The translations under genes were made by a program, and so were the position numbers. From Nannocystis punicea (GTDB taxonomy: Bacteria > Myxococcota_A > Polyangia > Nannocystales > Nannocystaceae), in contig NZ_CP114040.1 of NCBI RefSeq assembly GCF_026965555.1, positions 4,526,001 through 4,590,000 of the forward strand: 64,000 bases of DNA. The letters run 5' to 3'. Below the pieces are notes generated by a model, which was given only the letters and a program-made list of their open reading frames with translations, had not been told where the DNA came from and made no database searches. Positions 34,457-43,988 of this stretch are shown here, one piece after another (positions within the stretch are counted from its first letter, which is position 1; every line of letters begins with the position of its first letter).

Positions 34457-34495
34457 TGTGTATAGCATACACAAAACTGTGTAGCGGATACACAG
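34457..34495. promoter_or_regulatory. Two TetR operators
   Basis: TGTGTAT-AGC-ATACACA at 34457-34473 and CTGTGTA-GCGGA-TACACAG at 34477-34495 are both perfect palindromes sharing TGTGTA/TACACA half-sites, placed between the divergent regulator and hydrolase genes. They overlap where both promoters would lie. This is the best-defined regulatory site in the window. Confidence 0.8.
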
Positions 34496-34510
34496 TGAAC
34501 GGAGGGCGAC

Positions 34511-35575
34511 ATGTTCGGGAGCATCCTCGCCGGCGCGGCCGGCTTGACTGCGGCGTCGCTGATCGCCGGGCTGGGCTGGCGGCGGACGGCGCAGCGGCGG
34601 GTGGCGAAGGGGCTGGAGACGCGGTCGCCGGCGGCGATCGTCGAGGAGGGGTTCGTGCGGATCGGGGCGATCGATCAGTGGATCGGGATCCGCGGCGAGG
34701 ACCGCAGCAACCCGGCGCTGCTGGTGCTGCACGGCGGGCCGGGGGCGCCGTTCTCGATGTTCACGCCGGTGATGCGGGCGTGGGAGGACGACTTCACGAT
34801 CGTGCAGTGGGACCAGCGCGGGGCCGGCAAGACGTTCGGGCGCAACAGGGCGGCCGGCTGCGCGCCGCTGAGCTTCGCGCGGCTGGTGGCGGACGCGATC
34901 GAGGTGGCGGAGCACGTGCGCGCGCGCCTGCAGCCGGCGCCGCTGGTGCTGCTGGCGGGCTCGATGGGCAACATGATCGGGCTGCCGCTGGCGCGGCGCC
35001 GGCCCGACCTGTTCGCGGCCTACGTGGCGACCGACATGGGGGTCGATCTGCGCAACGAGACGCGGTCGTACGCGCAGACTCTGGCGCGCCTGAGCTCGGC
35101 CGGGACGCGCCGCGGGGTGAGGGAGCTCGAGGCGATCGGGGCCGACCCGTCGCGCTGGGACCTGCAGGCGTGGCAGCGCAAGCAGCGGTGGATCATGAAG
35201 ACGGACCGACGCATGCGCGCGGTCGGACGGACGCTGCTGATGCCGTCGATCCTGACCGCGCCGGGCTACACGCTGCGCGACGTGCTCGACCTGCAGCGCG
35301 GGATGGAATTCTCGGCGGCGCAGCTGTTCGCCGAGTTCATGCGGTACGACGCGCGCCGCGAGGGGACGCGCCTGGGGCTGCCGTTCTTCCTGTTCCAGGG
35401 CGACGACGACATCTTCACGCAGGCCGAGCCGGCGCAGGAGCTCTTCGCCGAGGTGGCGGCGCCGCACAAGGAGTTCGCGCTCATCCGCGAGGCGGGGCAC
35501 TTCGCGGCGTTCACCCGGCCGCAGCAATTTCTCGAGGAGCTGCGCGCGCGGGTGCTGCCGCAGATCCGGGGTTGA
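34511..35575 (+). CDS. Alpha/beta hydrolase (prolyl-aminopeptidase-like)
   Basis: Protein of 354 residues with a short hydrophobic N-terminal segment (MFGSILAGAAGLTAASLIAGLGW), probably a membrane anchor. Oxyanion motif LLVLHGGPGAPFSMF, WDQRGAGKTFG typical of proline-iminopeptidase relatives, nucleophile elbow LLAGSMGNMIG where the usual Gly two residues before Ser is Ala, acid FQGDDDIF and base His in REAGHFAAF. GGAGG lies six bases before the start. It is the target of the divergent TetR operator pair, so expression is probably induced by a small molecule, perhaps a compound the hydrolase degrades. Confidence 0.85.
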   Translation: MFGSILAGAAGLTAASLIAGLGWRRTAQRRVAKGLETRSPAAIVEEGFVRIGAIDQWIGIRGEDRSNPALLVLHGGPGAPFSMFTPVMRAWEDDFTIVQWDQRGAGKTFGRNRAAGCAPLSFARLVADAIEVAEHVRARLQPAPLVLLAGSMGNMIGLPLARRRPDLFAAYVATDMGVDLRNETRSYAQTLARLSSAGTRRGVRELEAIGADPSRWDLQAWQRKQRWIMKTDRRMRAVGRTLLMPSILTAPGYTLRDVLDLQRGMEFSAAQLFAEFMRYDARREGTRLGLPFFLFQGDDDIFTQAEPAQELFAEVAAPHKEFALIREAGHFAAFTRPQQFLEELRARVLPQIRG

Positions 35576-35587
35576 GGGGGCCGCCAG

Positions 35588-37078
35588 CTATCGGTCGAAC
35601 GGCAGCGGGTAGGCCCACAGGCCCGGATCGGGGCCGTGGACGTCGAGGTAGACGATGCCCTCGTCCGGGAAGACGCGAAGGTCCGCGATCCGGTCGGCGA
35701 TCGGGGTCACGCTGCCGGTTGCGCTGTCGACGAGTCGAAGGTCGACGAAGAGATCGGAGTGCAGGCGTCGGGTTAAATAGAGGGTCTCGTCGAGCGGGAG
35801 CGGATAGCTGCCGATGTCGGTGAGCAGCTCGGTGGCCTCGCCGGTGGCGAGGTCGCGCCGCCACAGGCTGCCGGTGTTCCAGTCGCCGACCTGCCGGACG
35901 AAATAGTCGAGGCGGTCGCCGTCGAGGGTGTACGGTACGGGCGTGCGCTCGACGGGGCCGCGGTACCACTCGCGTACCGAACCCGTGAGGGGATCCCACA
36001 GGGCCTCGATGTTTTCGTCGCCGTCGCCGACGGTGAGGCGATAATGATCGGCGAACCCGCCGCGGACTCGCCGGTGCGGCGGGATGTCGACGAACTCGCG
36101 GGTGTCGAGGCGGAGCGCGACGACGAATGGCCCGCCGGGGCCGAGCATGGCCGCGACGCCGCCGGGGCTGGCGTACCAACGGCCGGCGTCATGATCGTCG
36201 AGGCCGCCGCGGTTCCACGACAGGGCCGCGAAGTCGTTGACGGCGATCTGGAGGTCCTCGCCGGTGTCGAGGTCGTGGAGGTAGACCGGCTCGGCGACGT
36301 CGTCCCCGATCGCCTGCCAGACGAGGCTGCGGTCGCTCACGAAGGCGACGTGGCGGGCGCCGTCGAACAGGAGCTCGCGCTCGGCGGTGGTGAGATCGAC
36401 GCGGTGGAGCTCGCCGCTGTCCTCGTGCACGAGGATGTGCGAGTCGTCGAGCCGGCGCTGGTAGATCAAGGTGTCGCTGAGCTTCAGGGCGGGCGCTTCG
36501 GGGTCGCCGTCGTGGACGTAGAGGCTCGAGGTCTCGCCGCCGAGGCCGGCCGCAATCACGACCGGGTGCTCGGCGTCCTGCGCGCGGTGTGTCACGTAAA
36601 ACGGGGCGTGGCGCGAGCTCGGCAGCACGGGCTGGGGAAATGCGCTGTCCGGCAATCCGAGCACGGGGCGAGCCTCGTCGGCGCCTGGCACGTCGAGGCG
36701 GTCGAGGACGAACGGGCGACCGTCGTCGTCGGTGGCGTAGAGGACGCGGCCGGCCGCGGTGTTGATGACATAGGGATCGCGCAGGCCCGGGGCGAGCGAG
36801 GGGTAGGGCTCGAGGTCGCCGGTGCAGCGATTCAAGTGCCAGTATTCGCGGTCGGGGTCGTCGGCGCGATCGAAGGTGAAGAGCAAGTCGTCGCCGAAGC
36901 CGTGGAGGTCGTACCGGGCGTCCGCGGCGGGTTCCAGGCCCGCAGGCGCGGCGACGAGGCGGGTCGGCGCGAGGATCGGGCACGCAGCCTCGCCGACGGG
37001 CTCGGGGGCGGGACTTTCGGGCCCGCAGGCGGGCACGGCGAGGAGCAGCACCGAGGCGACGAGGGCGGGCGAACGCAC
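35588..37078 (-). CDS. Lipoprotein with TolB-like propeller
   Basis: Protein of 496 residues starting at GTG 37078 with signal MRSPALVASVLLLAVPAC. Unlike the other lipoproteins here it has only a short Pro/Glu linker. Successive blades contain DDLLFTFDRADDPDREYWHLNRCTGDL, RPFVLDRLDVPG, SSLYVHDGDPEAPALKLSDTLIYQRRLDDSHILVHEDSGELHRVDL and SLWRRDLATGEATELLTD, typical of TolB/PD40-type WD propellers. Function unknown; a cell-envelope binding role is likely. The 197-base gap to nei (37079-37275) shows no feature. Confidence 0.75.
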   Translation of the reverse strand: MRSPALVASVLLLAVPACGPESPAPEPVGEAACPILAPTRLVAAPAGLEPAADARYDLHGFGDDLLFTFDRADDPDREYWHLNRCTGDLEPYPSLAPGLRDPYVINTAAGRVLYATDDDGRPFVLDRLDVPGADEARPVLGLPDSAFPQPVLPSSRHAPFYVTHRAQDAEHPVVIAAGLGGETSSLYVHDGDPEAPALKLSDTLIYQRRLDDSHILVHEDSGELHRVDLTTAERELLFDGARHVAFVSDRSLVWQAIGDDVAEPVYLHDLDTGEDLQIAVNDFAALSWNRGGLDDHDAGRWYASPGGVAAMLGPGGPFVVALRLDTREFVDIPPHRRVRGGFADHYRLTVGDGDENIEALWDPLTGSVREWYRGPVERTPVPYTLDGDRLDYFVRQVGDWNTGSLWRRDLATGEATELLTDIGSYPLPLDETLYLTRRLHSDLFVDLRLVDSATGSVTPIADRIADLRVFPDEGIVYLDVHGPDPGLWAYPLPFDR

Positions 37079-37275
37079 CCGCGCAGGTTACTCGCGCGCG
37101 GGTCGACGGCAAGCGGAGACGCCCTGAGCAGCGATGGGGAAGGCGAGGCGACGGTTTTGGTCCTCGGGTCGCGCCGAGGGGCTGCGGGTGGTTGCGGATG
37201 AGCGTGTGTCGCGCGCACAGGTCCGCGCGCTCCGCGGGTGTGCACGACGAAATGTCGGCACTTGGAATCGGCGGA

Positions 37276-38109
37276 TCAGCGGGCGGGGCCGCGGACCATC
37301 ACGCGGCCCCGCGGGGGCTCTGCGGCGCCGGATTGTTGGCAGCGCGGACAATAATAGGTGGTGCGGCCAAGGGCGCCCTGGCGGCGCATAGCGATCGGAG
37401 TGTTGCAGCGCGGGCACAGCTCGCCCGAGCGGTTGTACACCCAGGTGTTGGCGCGGCCGGCGTCCCATCGGGTCTTGCGCGGGCCGTCGCCGAGGTTGCG
37501 CCGGAGCCACTTGCGACCATTCTCCAGCAATCGCCGCAGGGTCGAATCATCGTAGTCGCCGACCGGCTTGAACGGGTCGAGCCGCTCCATGAACAGGAGC
37601 TCGCTCTTGTAGACGTTGCCGAGGCCGGCGACGAGGCGCTGGTCGAGGATGGCCTCGCCGAGCGGCCTGCGCGGGTCGGCGCGCAGGCGCTGGAGGGCGA
37701 CGTCGAGGGTCTGCTCGGCGTCGTCGGGGCCCAGGAGGTCGGGGCCGAGGGCGGCGAGGACCGGGTGGTGCTCGACCTCCCAGGCGCTGAGCCACTCGAC
37801 CACCGGCGCGTAGAAGCAGACCGCGAGCCACGATTCGGTGGCGATCACGGCGCGGGCGGCGGTGGTTGGCTTGCGCCACGGGGCGTCGGGTCGGTACAAA
37901 TGCCAGCTGCCGGCCATTCGCAGGTGGGTGTAGAGCGCGTGGTCGGCGTCGAACCAAATCAGGAGATTCTTGCCGCGGGCCTCGACTGCGGTGATCGTGC
38001 GGCCGACGAGGTCGAGGTCGGGGATCACCGATTGAAAGCGAGTGACTGTCTGGCCGACCATCACGCGCAGGCGGGCGGCGACTTTATGAAGTGTGTCGCC
38101 CTCGGGCAT
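37276..38109 (-). CDS. nei: Endonuclease VIII-like DNA glycosylase (Nei)
   Basis: Base-excision-repair glycosylase/AP lyase of 277 residues, removing oxidised bases. It starts with MPEGDTLHKVAARL, where Pro2 is the catalytic nucleophile and Glu3 the acid; the D-T after the PEG is characteristic of the Nei2 group. H2TH region: LGEAILDQRLVAGLGNVYKSELLFMERLDPFKP. The zinc finger is CPRCNTPIAMRRQGALGRTTYYCPRC. It starts three bases after the stop of lhr, and the two are surely co-transcribed. The same lhr-nei pair is known in mycobacteria and other lineages, pointing to a shared repair role. Confidence 0.92.
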   Translation of the reverse strand: MPEGDTLHKVAARLRVMVGQTVTRFQSVIPDLDLVGRTITAVEARGKNLLIWFDADHALYTHLRMAGSWHLYRPDAPWRKPTTAARAVIATESWLAVCFYAPVVEWLSAWEVEHHPVLAALGPDLLGPDDAEQTLDVALQRLRADPRRPLGEAILDQRLVAGLGNVYKSELLFMERLDPFKPVGDYDDSTLRRLLENGRKWLRRNLGDGPRKTRWDAGRANTWVYNRSGELCPRCNTPIAMRRQGALGRTTYYCPRCQQSGAAEPPRGRVMVRGPAR

Positions 38110-38112
38110 GAA

Positions 38113-41100
38113 TCACCGCCTCCTCGCGCCGAGGCGCGGCTCGTCGCGGCGCAGCAGCAGGCCGTCGTGGGTGGGGCGGAAGCCGACCGCGGTGAATGTC
38201 GACACTTGCGGCCAGGCGGGGGCCGGGTGATCGTCGATCTGCTCGAGCAGGACGTAGCGCTGGCCGGTGACCTCGGGCAGCAGCGACAGGGCCTCGGCGA
38301 GGGCCGCGACGGCGCGCCCGCGCTCCGGCTCATCCTCGGGGAGGTGGGTGACGAGGGTGCGAGCGCCGCGGCCGAGGAAGCCGATCAGCCGGCCGTCGCG
38401 CAGGACCACGCGGGCGCCGGCGGCTCGCTCGAACCTGGCCTCGGGGACATCCGGCCACGGCAGCGCGGCGCCGTACGGATTGGCCGGATCCGTGGCGGCG
38501 AGCAGGACCGTGAAGGGCGCGTCGTCGTCGGCCTCCCGGACGTCGCGCAGGCGATCCTCGGCGCCCGGGAGGGCGAACTGGGCGGCGCCCAGGCCGGCGA
38601 CGAAGTAGCCGCGGCGCACCCGGCCGGCCTCCTCCATGGCCTTGAGGACAGGGTACACGGCCGCGAAGCCGCCCTCGTGATCCTCGGCGGCGACGGCCTC
38701 GCGGGTGAGGACGCCGTGGCGGGTGAGGAGCTGGCGCGCGCGCGCGGCCCTGCGCTCGGTGTCGTCGGCGAGGCGGGGGACGACGAGCGACCAGCGGCCC
38801 TCGCTGCCCGGCGGTCCGCTGCGGCGGCCGCGGCCCTCGCCGGCGAATCGTAGGAGTGGTCGCGGGCCGCGGTCTCCGCCGGCGAGGCGGCTGCGTAGAC
38901 AGGTGAGGGTGTCGTTGGTGACCTCGCCGGCCCACACGAGGTCCCACAAGGTCTCGAGCAGGTCGTCGGCGGCGGCGCGGACGATCGGCAAAAGGTCGGC
39001 GAAGAACGAGGCGCCGCGGGTCTGCAGGGCCTCACGGACGCGCGCGGCCAGCTCGCTCTCGGCGGGGGTGGGGTCGGGCGCGAGCGTGGCGGCGTCGTCG
39101 GCGAGGTACAGAGCGACGTAGCCGTCGGCCTGGCCGAGCGGCCTGACGCCGCGCCAGACGACGTCGCCGGCGCCGCACAGGACGTCGAGATCGGTCGAGC
39201 GATAATTGGCGACCCGCGCCGGCAACACCTCGCTCTCGAGCACCGACGCCGGGATCGCGACTCCTTGCAATTGCTCGATCGCCTGCAGCACCGCCTCGAG
39301 GCCCTCGCGCTCGCCGCCGACGCCCTGCCAGGCGAGGAGGAAGCGGCCCAGCACCGCCTGCTCGACCGGCTCGACCTCCTCGCGCAGGCGCGCCAGCGAC
39401 ATGCGCTTGAGCCGGCGCAGGACCTCGCTGTCGCACCATTCGAGGCCTGAGCCGCGCGGGAGGAATTCGCCCTCGACGAGCTTGCCACGGGCGGCGAGGC
39501 GGCGCAGGGCGCCGGTGACGAGGGCGGGGCCGACGGCGAAGCGCTGGGCCAGCCATTCGGCGCGGAACGGGCCGTGGGTGCGCGCGTGGCGGGCGACGAG
39601 GTCGGCCAGCGGATCTTCGACAGACTCGAGGAACACCGCCGGGAGGCCGGGCGGCGAGACGACGCCGAGCGCGTCGCGGTAGCGGCCGGCGTCCTCGGCG
39701 GCGATGTAGCGCCAGCGGCCGCCGAGCTTGACCCGGACGACGCGGCGCGTGTGGGTGAGCTCGGCCAGCCAGCGGTCGACGTCGTCCTCGCCGAGGCCGG
39801 CGCGGGCGACGAGCGCGTCGCGGTCCTGATCGCCGAGGGCGAGGAGGAGGTCGTGGATCTCGTCGGGGTGCGTCAGCTTGCGCTCGCGTCGCTGCAGCGC
39901 GGCCTCGAGCTCGGCGATGGCGTCGGCGTCGAGCAGGTCGCGCAAGGCGGCCTCGCCGAGCAGGGCCTTGAGGCGCGCGTGGTCGATCGTCAGCGCCTGG
40001 GCCCGCCGCTCGGCCAGCGGGGCGTCGCCCTCGACCATGAAGTTGCCGACGTAGGAGAACAGCAGGGCCGCGGCGAACGGGCTCGGGGTGCGCGTCTCGA
40101 CGTCGACGATCTTGATCGCGCGCTGCTCGACGCGCCGCAGCAGGTCGACGCAGCCGGGCAGGTCGAACACGTCCTGCAGGCATTCGCGGTAGGTCTCGAG
40201 CAAGACGGGGAAGTCGCGGAAGCGCGAGGCGGCGGCCAGCAGATCGGCCGACTTGCGCCGCATCGCCCACAAGGGGCTGCGCTGGCCGGGCCTGCGCTTG
40301 ACGAGCAGCAGCGCCCGGCCGGCGTTCTCGCGGAAGCGGGTGGCGAACAGCGAGGTCTCGGCCAATCGCGCCACCACGCGATCTTCGAGCTCGTCGGCGC
40401 GCGGGAAGAAGAGCGAGGGATCGGGGGCGCGCTCGGCCTCCGGCAGGCGGAACACGATGCCGTCGTCGGACCAGACGACGTCGAGCTCTGTCGAGTATCG
40501 CTCGAGCAGGGCGCCGCGGACGGCCATGGCCCACGGGGCGTGGACTGCGGCGCCGAACGGCGAGAGGATGCAGACGCGCCAGTCGCCGATCTCGTCGCGG
40601 AATCGTTCGACCACGATCGTGCGATCCGTGGGCAGGGCGTCGGCGGATTGCTGCTCCTCGCGCACGTACTGCAGCAGGCTGTGGGCCGCGGCGGGATCGA
40701 GGCGGTGCTGCTCGACGAGTCGAGCCTCGGCCGCGGCGTCGGGCAGCGCGGCGAGCTCGCGGACGAGCGCGCCGATCGCCTGGCCGAACTCGAGCGGGCG
40801 CCCCGGGCCGTCGCCGCGCCAGAACGGCAGCTTGCCGGGCTCGCCCGGGGCCGGTGAGACGAGGACGCGATCGTGGGTGATCTCTTCGATGCGCCACGAC
40901 GAGGCGCCGAGCACGAAGACGTCGCCGACGCGCGACTCGAACACCATCCCCTCGTCGAGCTCGCCGACGCGCCGGCTGCTGCTCGCGCTGCCGGCGAGGA
41001 ACACGCCGAACAGGCCGCGGTCGGGGATGCTGCCCGCATTGGCGATGGCGACCCGCCGCGCGCCGTGCCGCGCCGTCAATTGGCCGGTGACGCGGTCGTA

Positions 41101-42588
41101 GGTGACGCGCGGGCGCAGGTCGGCGAAGTCCTCGCTCGGGTAGCGGCCGCTCAGCATGTCGAGCACGCCCTCGAACGCGTCGCGCGGCAGCTCCGCGTAC
41201 GGGGCGGCGCCGCGGACCCGGTCGTACAGGGCCTCGGCGGCCCAGTCGTCCATCGCCACCGCGGCGACGACCTGCTGCGCGAGGATGTCGAGCGGATTGC
41301 GCGGATAGCGGGACGACTCGACCTCGCCGGCGAGCATGGCCCGCGCCGCGGCGGCGCACGGCAGCAGGTCGCCGCGGTACTTGGGGATGATGACGCCGCG
41401 CGAGCGGCCGCCGACGTGGTGATTGGCGCGACCGATCCGCTGCATGCCGGCGGCGATCGAGGGCGGCGAGGCCAGCTGGATCACGAGGTCGACCGCGCCC
41501 ATGTCGATGCCGAGCTCGAGCGAGGAGGTGGCGACGATCGCCGGCAAGCTGCCGCGCTTGAGCTGCTCCTCGACCGCGGCGCGCACGTCCTTGGCCATCG
41601 AGCCGTGGTGCGCCAGGGCGAGCGGCTCGCCGGCGAGCTCGTTGAGGGCCGCGGCCAGGCGCTCGGCGAGGCGGCGGCTGTTGACGAACAGCATCGTCGA
41701 GCGGTGGGCGCGGATCAGCTGCACGAGGCGCGAATGCAGCGCCGGGCTGCCCGGGCGCGGGAGGCCCGAGATCGCGGTCGGGCCCTCGTTCGCGGCCGGC
41801 GGGACGTCTTCGGCGGGCGCCGCCGGATCGTCGACCGGGAGCTCGATCTGCAGGTCGAGCGGCTTCACGTGGCCGGCGTCGACGATCGTGACCGGCCGCG
41901 GCGCGACCGCGTCGCCGGCGACGATCGAGCCGCCGAGGAAGCGCGCCACCTCGGACAGCGGGCGCTGGGTCGCGGACAGGCCGATCCGCTGCAGGGGCCG
42001 CTTGCTGGTGCGCTGCCAGTCGAGGCGCTCGAGCGAGAGGGCGAGGTGGGTGCCGCGCTTGCTGCCGACGAGGCTGTGGATCTCGTCGACGATGACCGTG
42101 TCGACCGATCGCAGCATCGCCCGCGATTCGCTGGTGAGCAGCATGTACAGCGATTCGGGGGTGGTGATGAGAATGTCGGGCGGGTGGCGCTGCATGTGCG
42201 CGCGCGCCCGCTGCGGGGTGTCGCCGCTGCGGATCGCCACGGTCGGGGTGTGCACGTCGAGGCCGAGGCGGTCCGCGGTGGCGGCGATCCCGGCCAGCGG
42301 CGAGCGCAGGTTCTGCTCGATGTCGACGCCGAGCGCCTTGATCGGCGAGACGTAGACGACGCGGCAGCGCTCCGCCGGCGGCGGCACCGGCGCGAACATG
42401 ACGCGGTTGATCGCGCCGAGGAACGCCGCCAGAGTCTTGCCCGAGCCGGTCGGCGCCAGCAGCAGCGTCGATTCGCCGGCCTCGATCGCCGGCCATCCTG
42501 CGACCTGCGCGGCCGTGGGCGCGTCGAAGCAGGCCTCGAACCACGCGCGGGCTGCCGGGTGGAGGAACGCGAGCGGGTCGCCGGTCAC
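38113..42588 (-). CDS. lhr: Lhr-type long-form DEAD/H-box DNA helicase
   Basis: Superfamily 2 helicase of 1491 residues, the size of the long bacterial Lhr form. It translocates on single-stranded DNA and unwinds RNA-DNA hybrids in known members. Motifs: Walker A LAPTGSGKT at about 44-52, VDEIHSL (motif II), LSATQRP (motif III), LFVNSRRLAERL, TSSLELGIDMGAVD and QRIGRANHH (motif VI). The winged-helix and Lhr-specific core follow, then a C-terminal extension with no named domain (FLLAWQGVGG...). It starts at GTG, head of a two-gene operon with nei three bases downstream. The 149-base gap to the terpene cyclase stop shows no feature. Confidence 0.93.
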   Translation of the reverse strand: MTGDPLAFLHPAARAWFEACFDAPTAAQVAGWPAIEAGESTLLLAPTGSGKTLAAFLGAINRVMFAPVPPPAERCRVVYVSPIKALGVDIEQNLRSPLAGIAATADRLGLDVHTPTVAIRSGDTPQRARAHMQRHPPDILITTPESLYMLLTSESRAMLRSVDTVIVDEIHSLVGSKRGTHLALSLERLDWQRTSKRPLQRIGLSATQRPLSEVARFLGGSIVAGDAVAPRPVTIVDAGHVKPLDLQIELPVDDPAAPAEDVPPAANEGPTAISGLPRPGSPALHSRLVQLIRAHRSTMLFVNSRRLAERLAAALNELAGEPLALAHHGSMAKDVRAAVEEQLKRGSLPAIVATSSLELGIDMGAVDLVIQLASPPSIAAGMQRIGRANHHVGGRSRGVIIPKYRGDLLPCAAAARAMLAGEVESSRYPRNPLDILAQQVVAAVAMDDWAAEALYDRVRGAAPYAELPRDAFEGVLDMLSGRYPSEDFADLRPRVTYDRVTGQLTARHGARRVAIANAGSIPDRGLFGVFLAGSASSSRRVGELDEGMVFESRVGDVFVLGASSWRIEEITHDRVLVSPAPGEPGKLPFWRGDGPGRPLEFGQAIGALVRELAALPDAAAEARLVEQHRLDPAAAHSLLQYVREEQQSADALPTDRTIVVERFRDEIGDWRVCILSPFGAAVHAPWAMAVRGALLERYSTELDVVWSDDGIVFRLPEAERAPDPSLFFPRADELEDRVVARLAETSLFATRFRENAGRALLLVKRRPGQRSPLWAMRRKSADLLAAASRFRDFPVLLETYRECLQDVFDLPGCVDLLRRVEQRAIKIVDVETRTPSPFAAALLFSYVGNFMVEGDAPLAERRAQALTIDHARLKALLGEAALRDLLDADAIAELEAALQRRERKLTHPDEIHDLLLALGDQDRDALVARAGLGEDDVDRWLAELTHTRRVVRVKLGGRWRYIAAEDAGRYRDALGVVSPPGLPAVFLESVEDPLADLVARHARTHGPFRAEWLAQRFAVGPALVTGALRRLAARGKLVEGEFLPRGSGLEWCDSEVLRRLKRMSLARLREEVEPVEQAVLGRFLLAWQGVGGEREGLEAVLQAIEQLQGVAIPASVLESEVLPARVANYRSTDLDVLCGAGDVVWRGVRPLGQADGYVALYLADDAATLAPDPTPAESELAARVREALQTRGASFFADLLPIVRAAADDLLETLWDLVWAGEVTNDTLTCLRSRLAGGDRGPRPLLRFAGEGRGRRSGPPGSEGRWSLVVPRLADDTERRAARARQLLTRHGVLTREAVAAEDHEGGFAAVYPVLKAMEEAGRVRRGYFVAGLGAAQFALPGAEDRLRDVREADDDAPFTVLLAATDPANPYGAALPWPDVPEARFERAAGARVVLRDGRLIGFLGRGARTLVTHLPEDEPERGRAVAALAEALSLLPEVTGQRYVLLEQIDDHPAPAWPQVSTFTAVGFRPTHDGLLLRRDEPRLGARRR

Positions 42589-42737
42589 GCCTCAATGTGG
42601 CCGAGAATGCTGCACATGCAAGCAGCGCCGCCAGCGAGCCCGGCCGTGAATGAGAGCAGAGCGGGGTGCACGTCGAGGTGTCGCCCGCGCGGGCGCGGCG
42701 TCGTGTTCCTCACCCGCGGCGTCGCGATGTGACGCGC

Positions 42738-43871
42738 TCAGGTCTTCTTGGCGCCGGTCTTGTAGCGCGGGTTGCTGTCGTGCCACTCGAACGCGCCGCC
42801 CATCCAGGCCCGCAGCGCGCGCAGGAACCGCTGGAGCTCGACGCTCGGGACGGGCAGGAGGCTGCGATGGCTGGCCTCGAAGTCGCGGACGAGGTCGTTG
42901 TGGACCTGGACGGTGACCTCGGCCGCCTCGTCGATCGAGCAGCCGCGATCGGCGGCGACCTGCAGGACCATGTTGCACGGCGGCTTCGCGTCCTCGAGGT
43001 CCTTGGCCACCGAATAGAGGTCGTTGACGAGGACGACGGCGGTGCCGGCCTGGAAGGCGGCGCGGCGGACCCGCGAGTCGTAGAAGAGCTCGGCGGGCAG
43101 GCGATAGCCGCCGATGACGTCGCACAGGGTCATCGAGGTGTAGAAGCTGTCGTGCTGGCGCGCGGCCAGGTACTTCCACGCGGGCGGGTACTCGCCGGTG
43201 TGCCGCCACGCCGCGTAGGCGCTCCACGACACGAACATGGCGAAGGTCGAGTAGCAGGTGCGCTGGATCTGCTCGTGCGTCGCGTAGCGGCCCATGTGCT
43301 CGAGGCCCGAGCGCAGGGCGACGAGCACCCGCTCGGCGTCGATCGCCTGCTCGAGCGGGACGCTGAACTCGCCCATGCGCGGCAGCGGATCCATGGCCGC
43401 CATCGCCAGGACGAGGCGCGGCGGCAGCTGCTCCGGCACCGCCCCGAGCGCGCTGTCGTCGGCGTAGTAGTCGTCGGCCGCCCACCACGCGGCGTTCATC
43501 TTGGCGCCGATCAGCAGCCGGTCTGGATCGTCGCAGTCGGCGTGGGTGAGCATCACCAGCCGCCCGAACCGGGCCTTGCGGATCTTGACGATCTCGTCGT
43601 CGTCGAAGCCGCACTCCTTGGCCCAGGCGGCCAGCCGCTCGTCGACCTCGTCGGCGAGCGGCTCGTTGATCCGCTCGGTGACGGGGCAGTACAGCGGCGT
43701 CCCGCTGCCGTCGCCCCAGGGCCGCAGCGCGTAGGCGGGATCGAGGCCCGGCTGCGGCGGGTCGAGGTCGCCGGCGCGGGCGCGGCTCAGGAGTTGGGCG
43801 AGGCGTGCGGCGGACGTCCCGAGGCCGGTCGGCCCGGCGAGGAGGGCTGATACATCGTTCGGATCCGTCAT
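42738..43871 (-). CDS. 2-Methylisoborneol synthase (encapsulated terpene cyclase)
   Basis: Class I terpene cyclase of 377 residues that ionises 2-methyl-geranyl diphosphate and cyclises it to 2-MIB. Metal motifs: DDYYAD at 133-138 and NDLYSVAKD at 283-291. The first 65 residues are Pro/Gly/Ala-rich and probably disordered, and contain GPTGLGTSAARL at 13-24, which resembles the conserved cargo-loading segment of such cyclases. GGAGG eight bases before ATG 43871 fixes the start (an ATG six codons upstream is less likely). It is the last gene of the four-gene operon with the two shell proteins and the methyltransferase, a context that strongly supports 2-MIB over other terpenes. Confidence 0.88.
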   Translation of the reverse strand: MTDPNDVSALLAGPTGLGTSAARLAQLLSRARAGDLDPPQPGLDPAYALRPWGDGSGTPLYCPVTERINEPLADEVDERLAAWAKECGFDDDEIVKIRKARFGRLVMLTHADCDDPDRLLIGAKMNAAWWAADDYYADDSALGAVPEQLPPRLVLAMAAMDPLPRMGEFSVPLEQAIDAERVLVALRSGLEHMGRYATHEQIQRTCYSTFAMFVSWSAYAAWRHTGEYPPAWKYLAARQHDSFYTSMTLCDVIGGYRLPAELFYDSRVRRAAFQAGTAVVLVNDLYSVAKDLEDAKPPCNMVLQVAADRGCSIDEAAEVTVQVHNDLVRDFEASHRSLLPVPSVELQRFLRALRAWMGGAFEWHDSNPRYKTGAKKT

Positions 43872-43988
43872 GCGCTTTGCCTCCGTCATCGCTGGTCTGG
43901 TGCCGGTGTCGCCGCCGGCGATTCTATCACACGACGCGCGCCGGCCGGCATGCGCGAATGTTCATACCGGCCGGCGGTCCTGCCGAGG

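Noticed and set aside
39032..42595. 1187-codon minus frame within lhr
   Set aside because: Arg/Pro-rich shadow in another frame of a gene with all helicase motifs.
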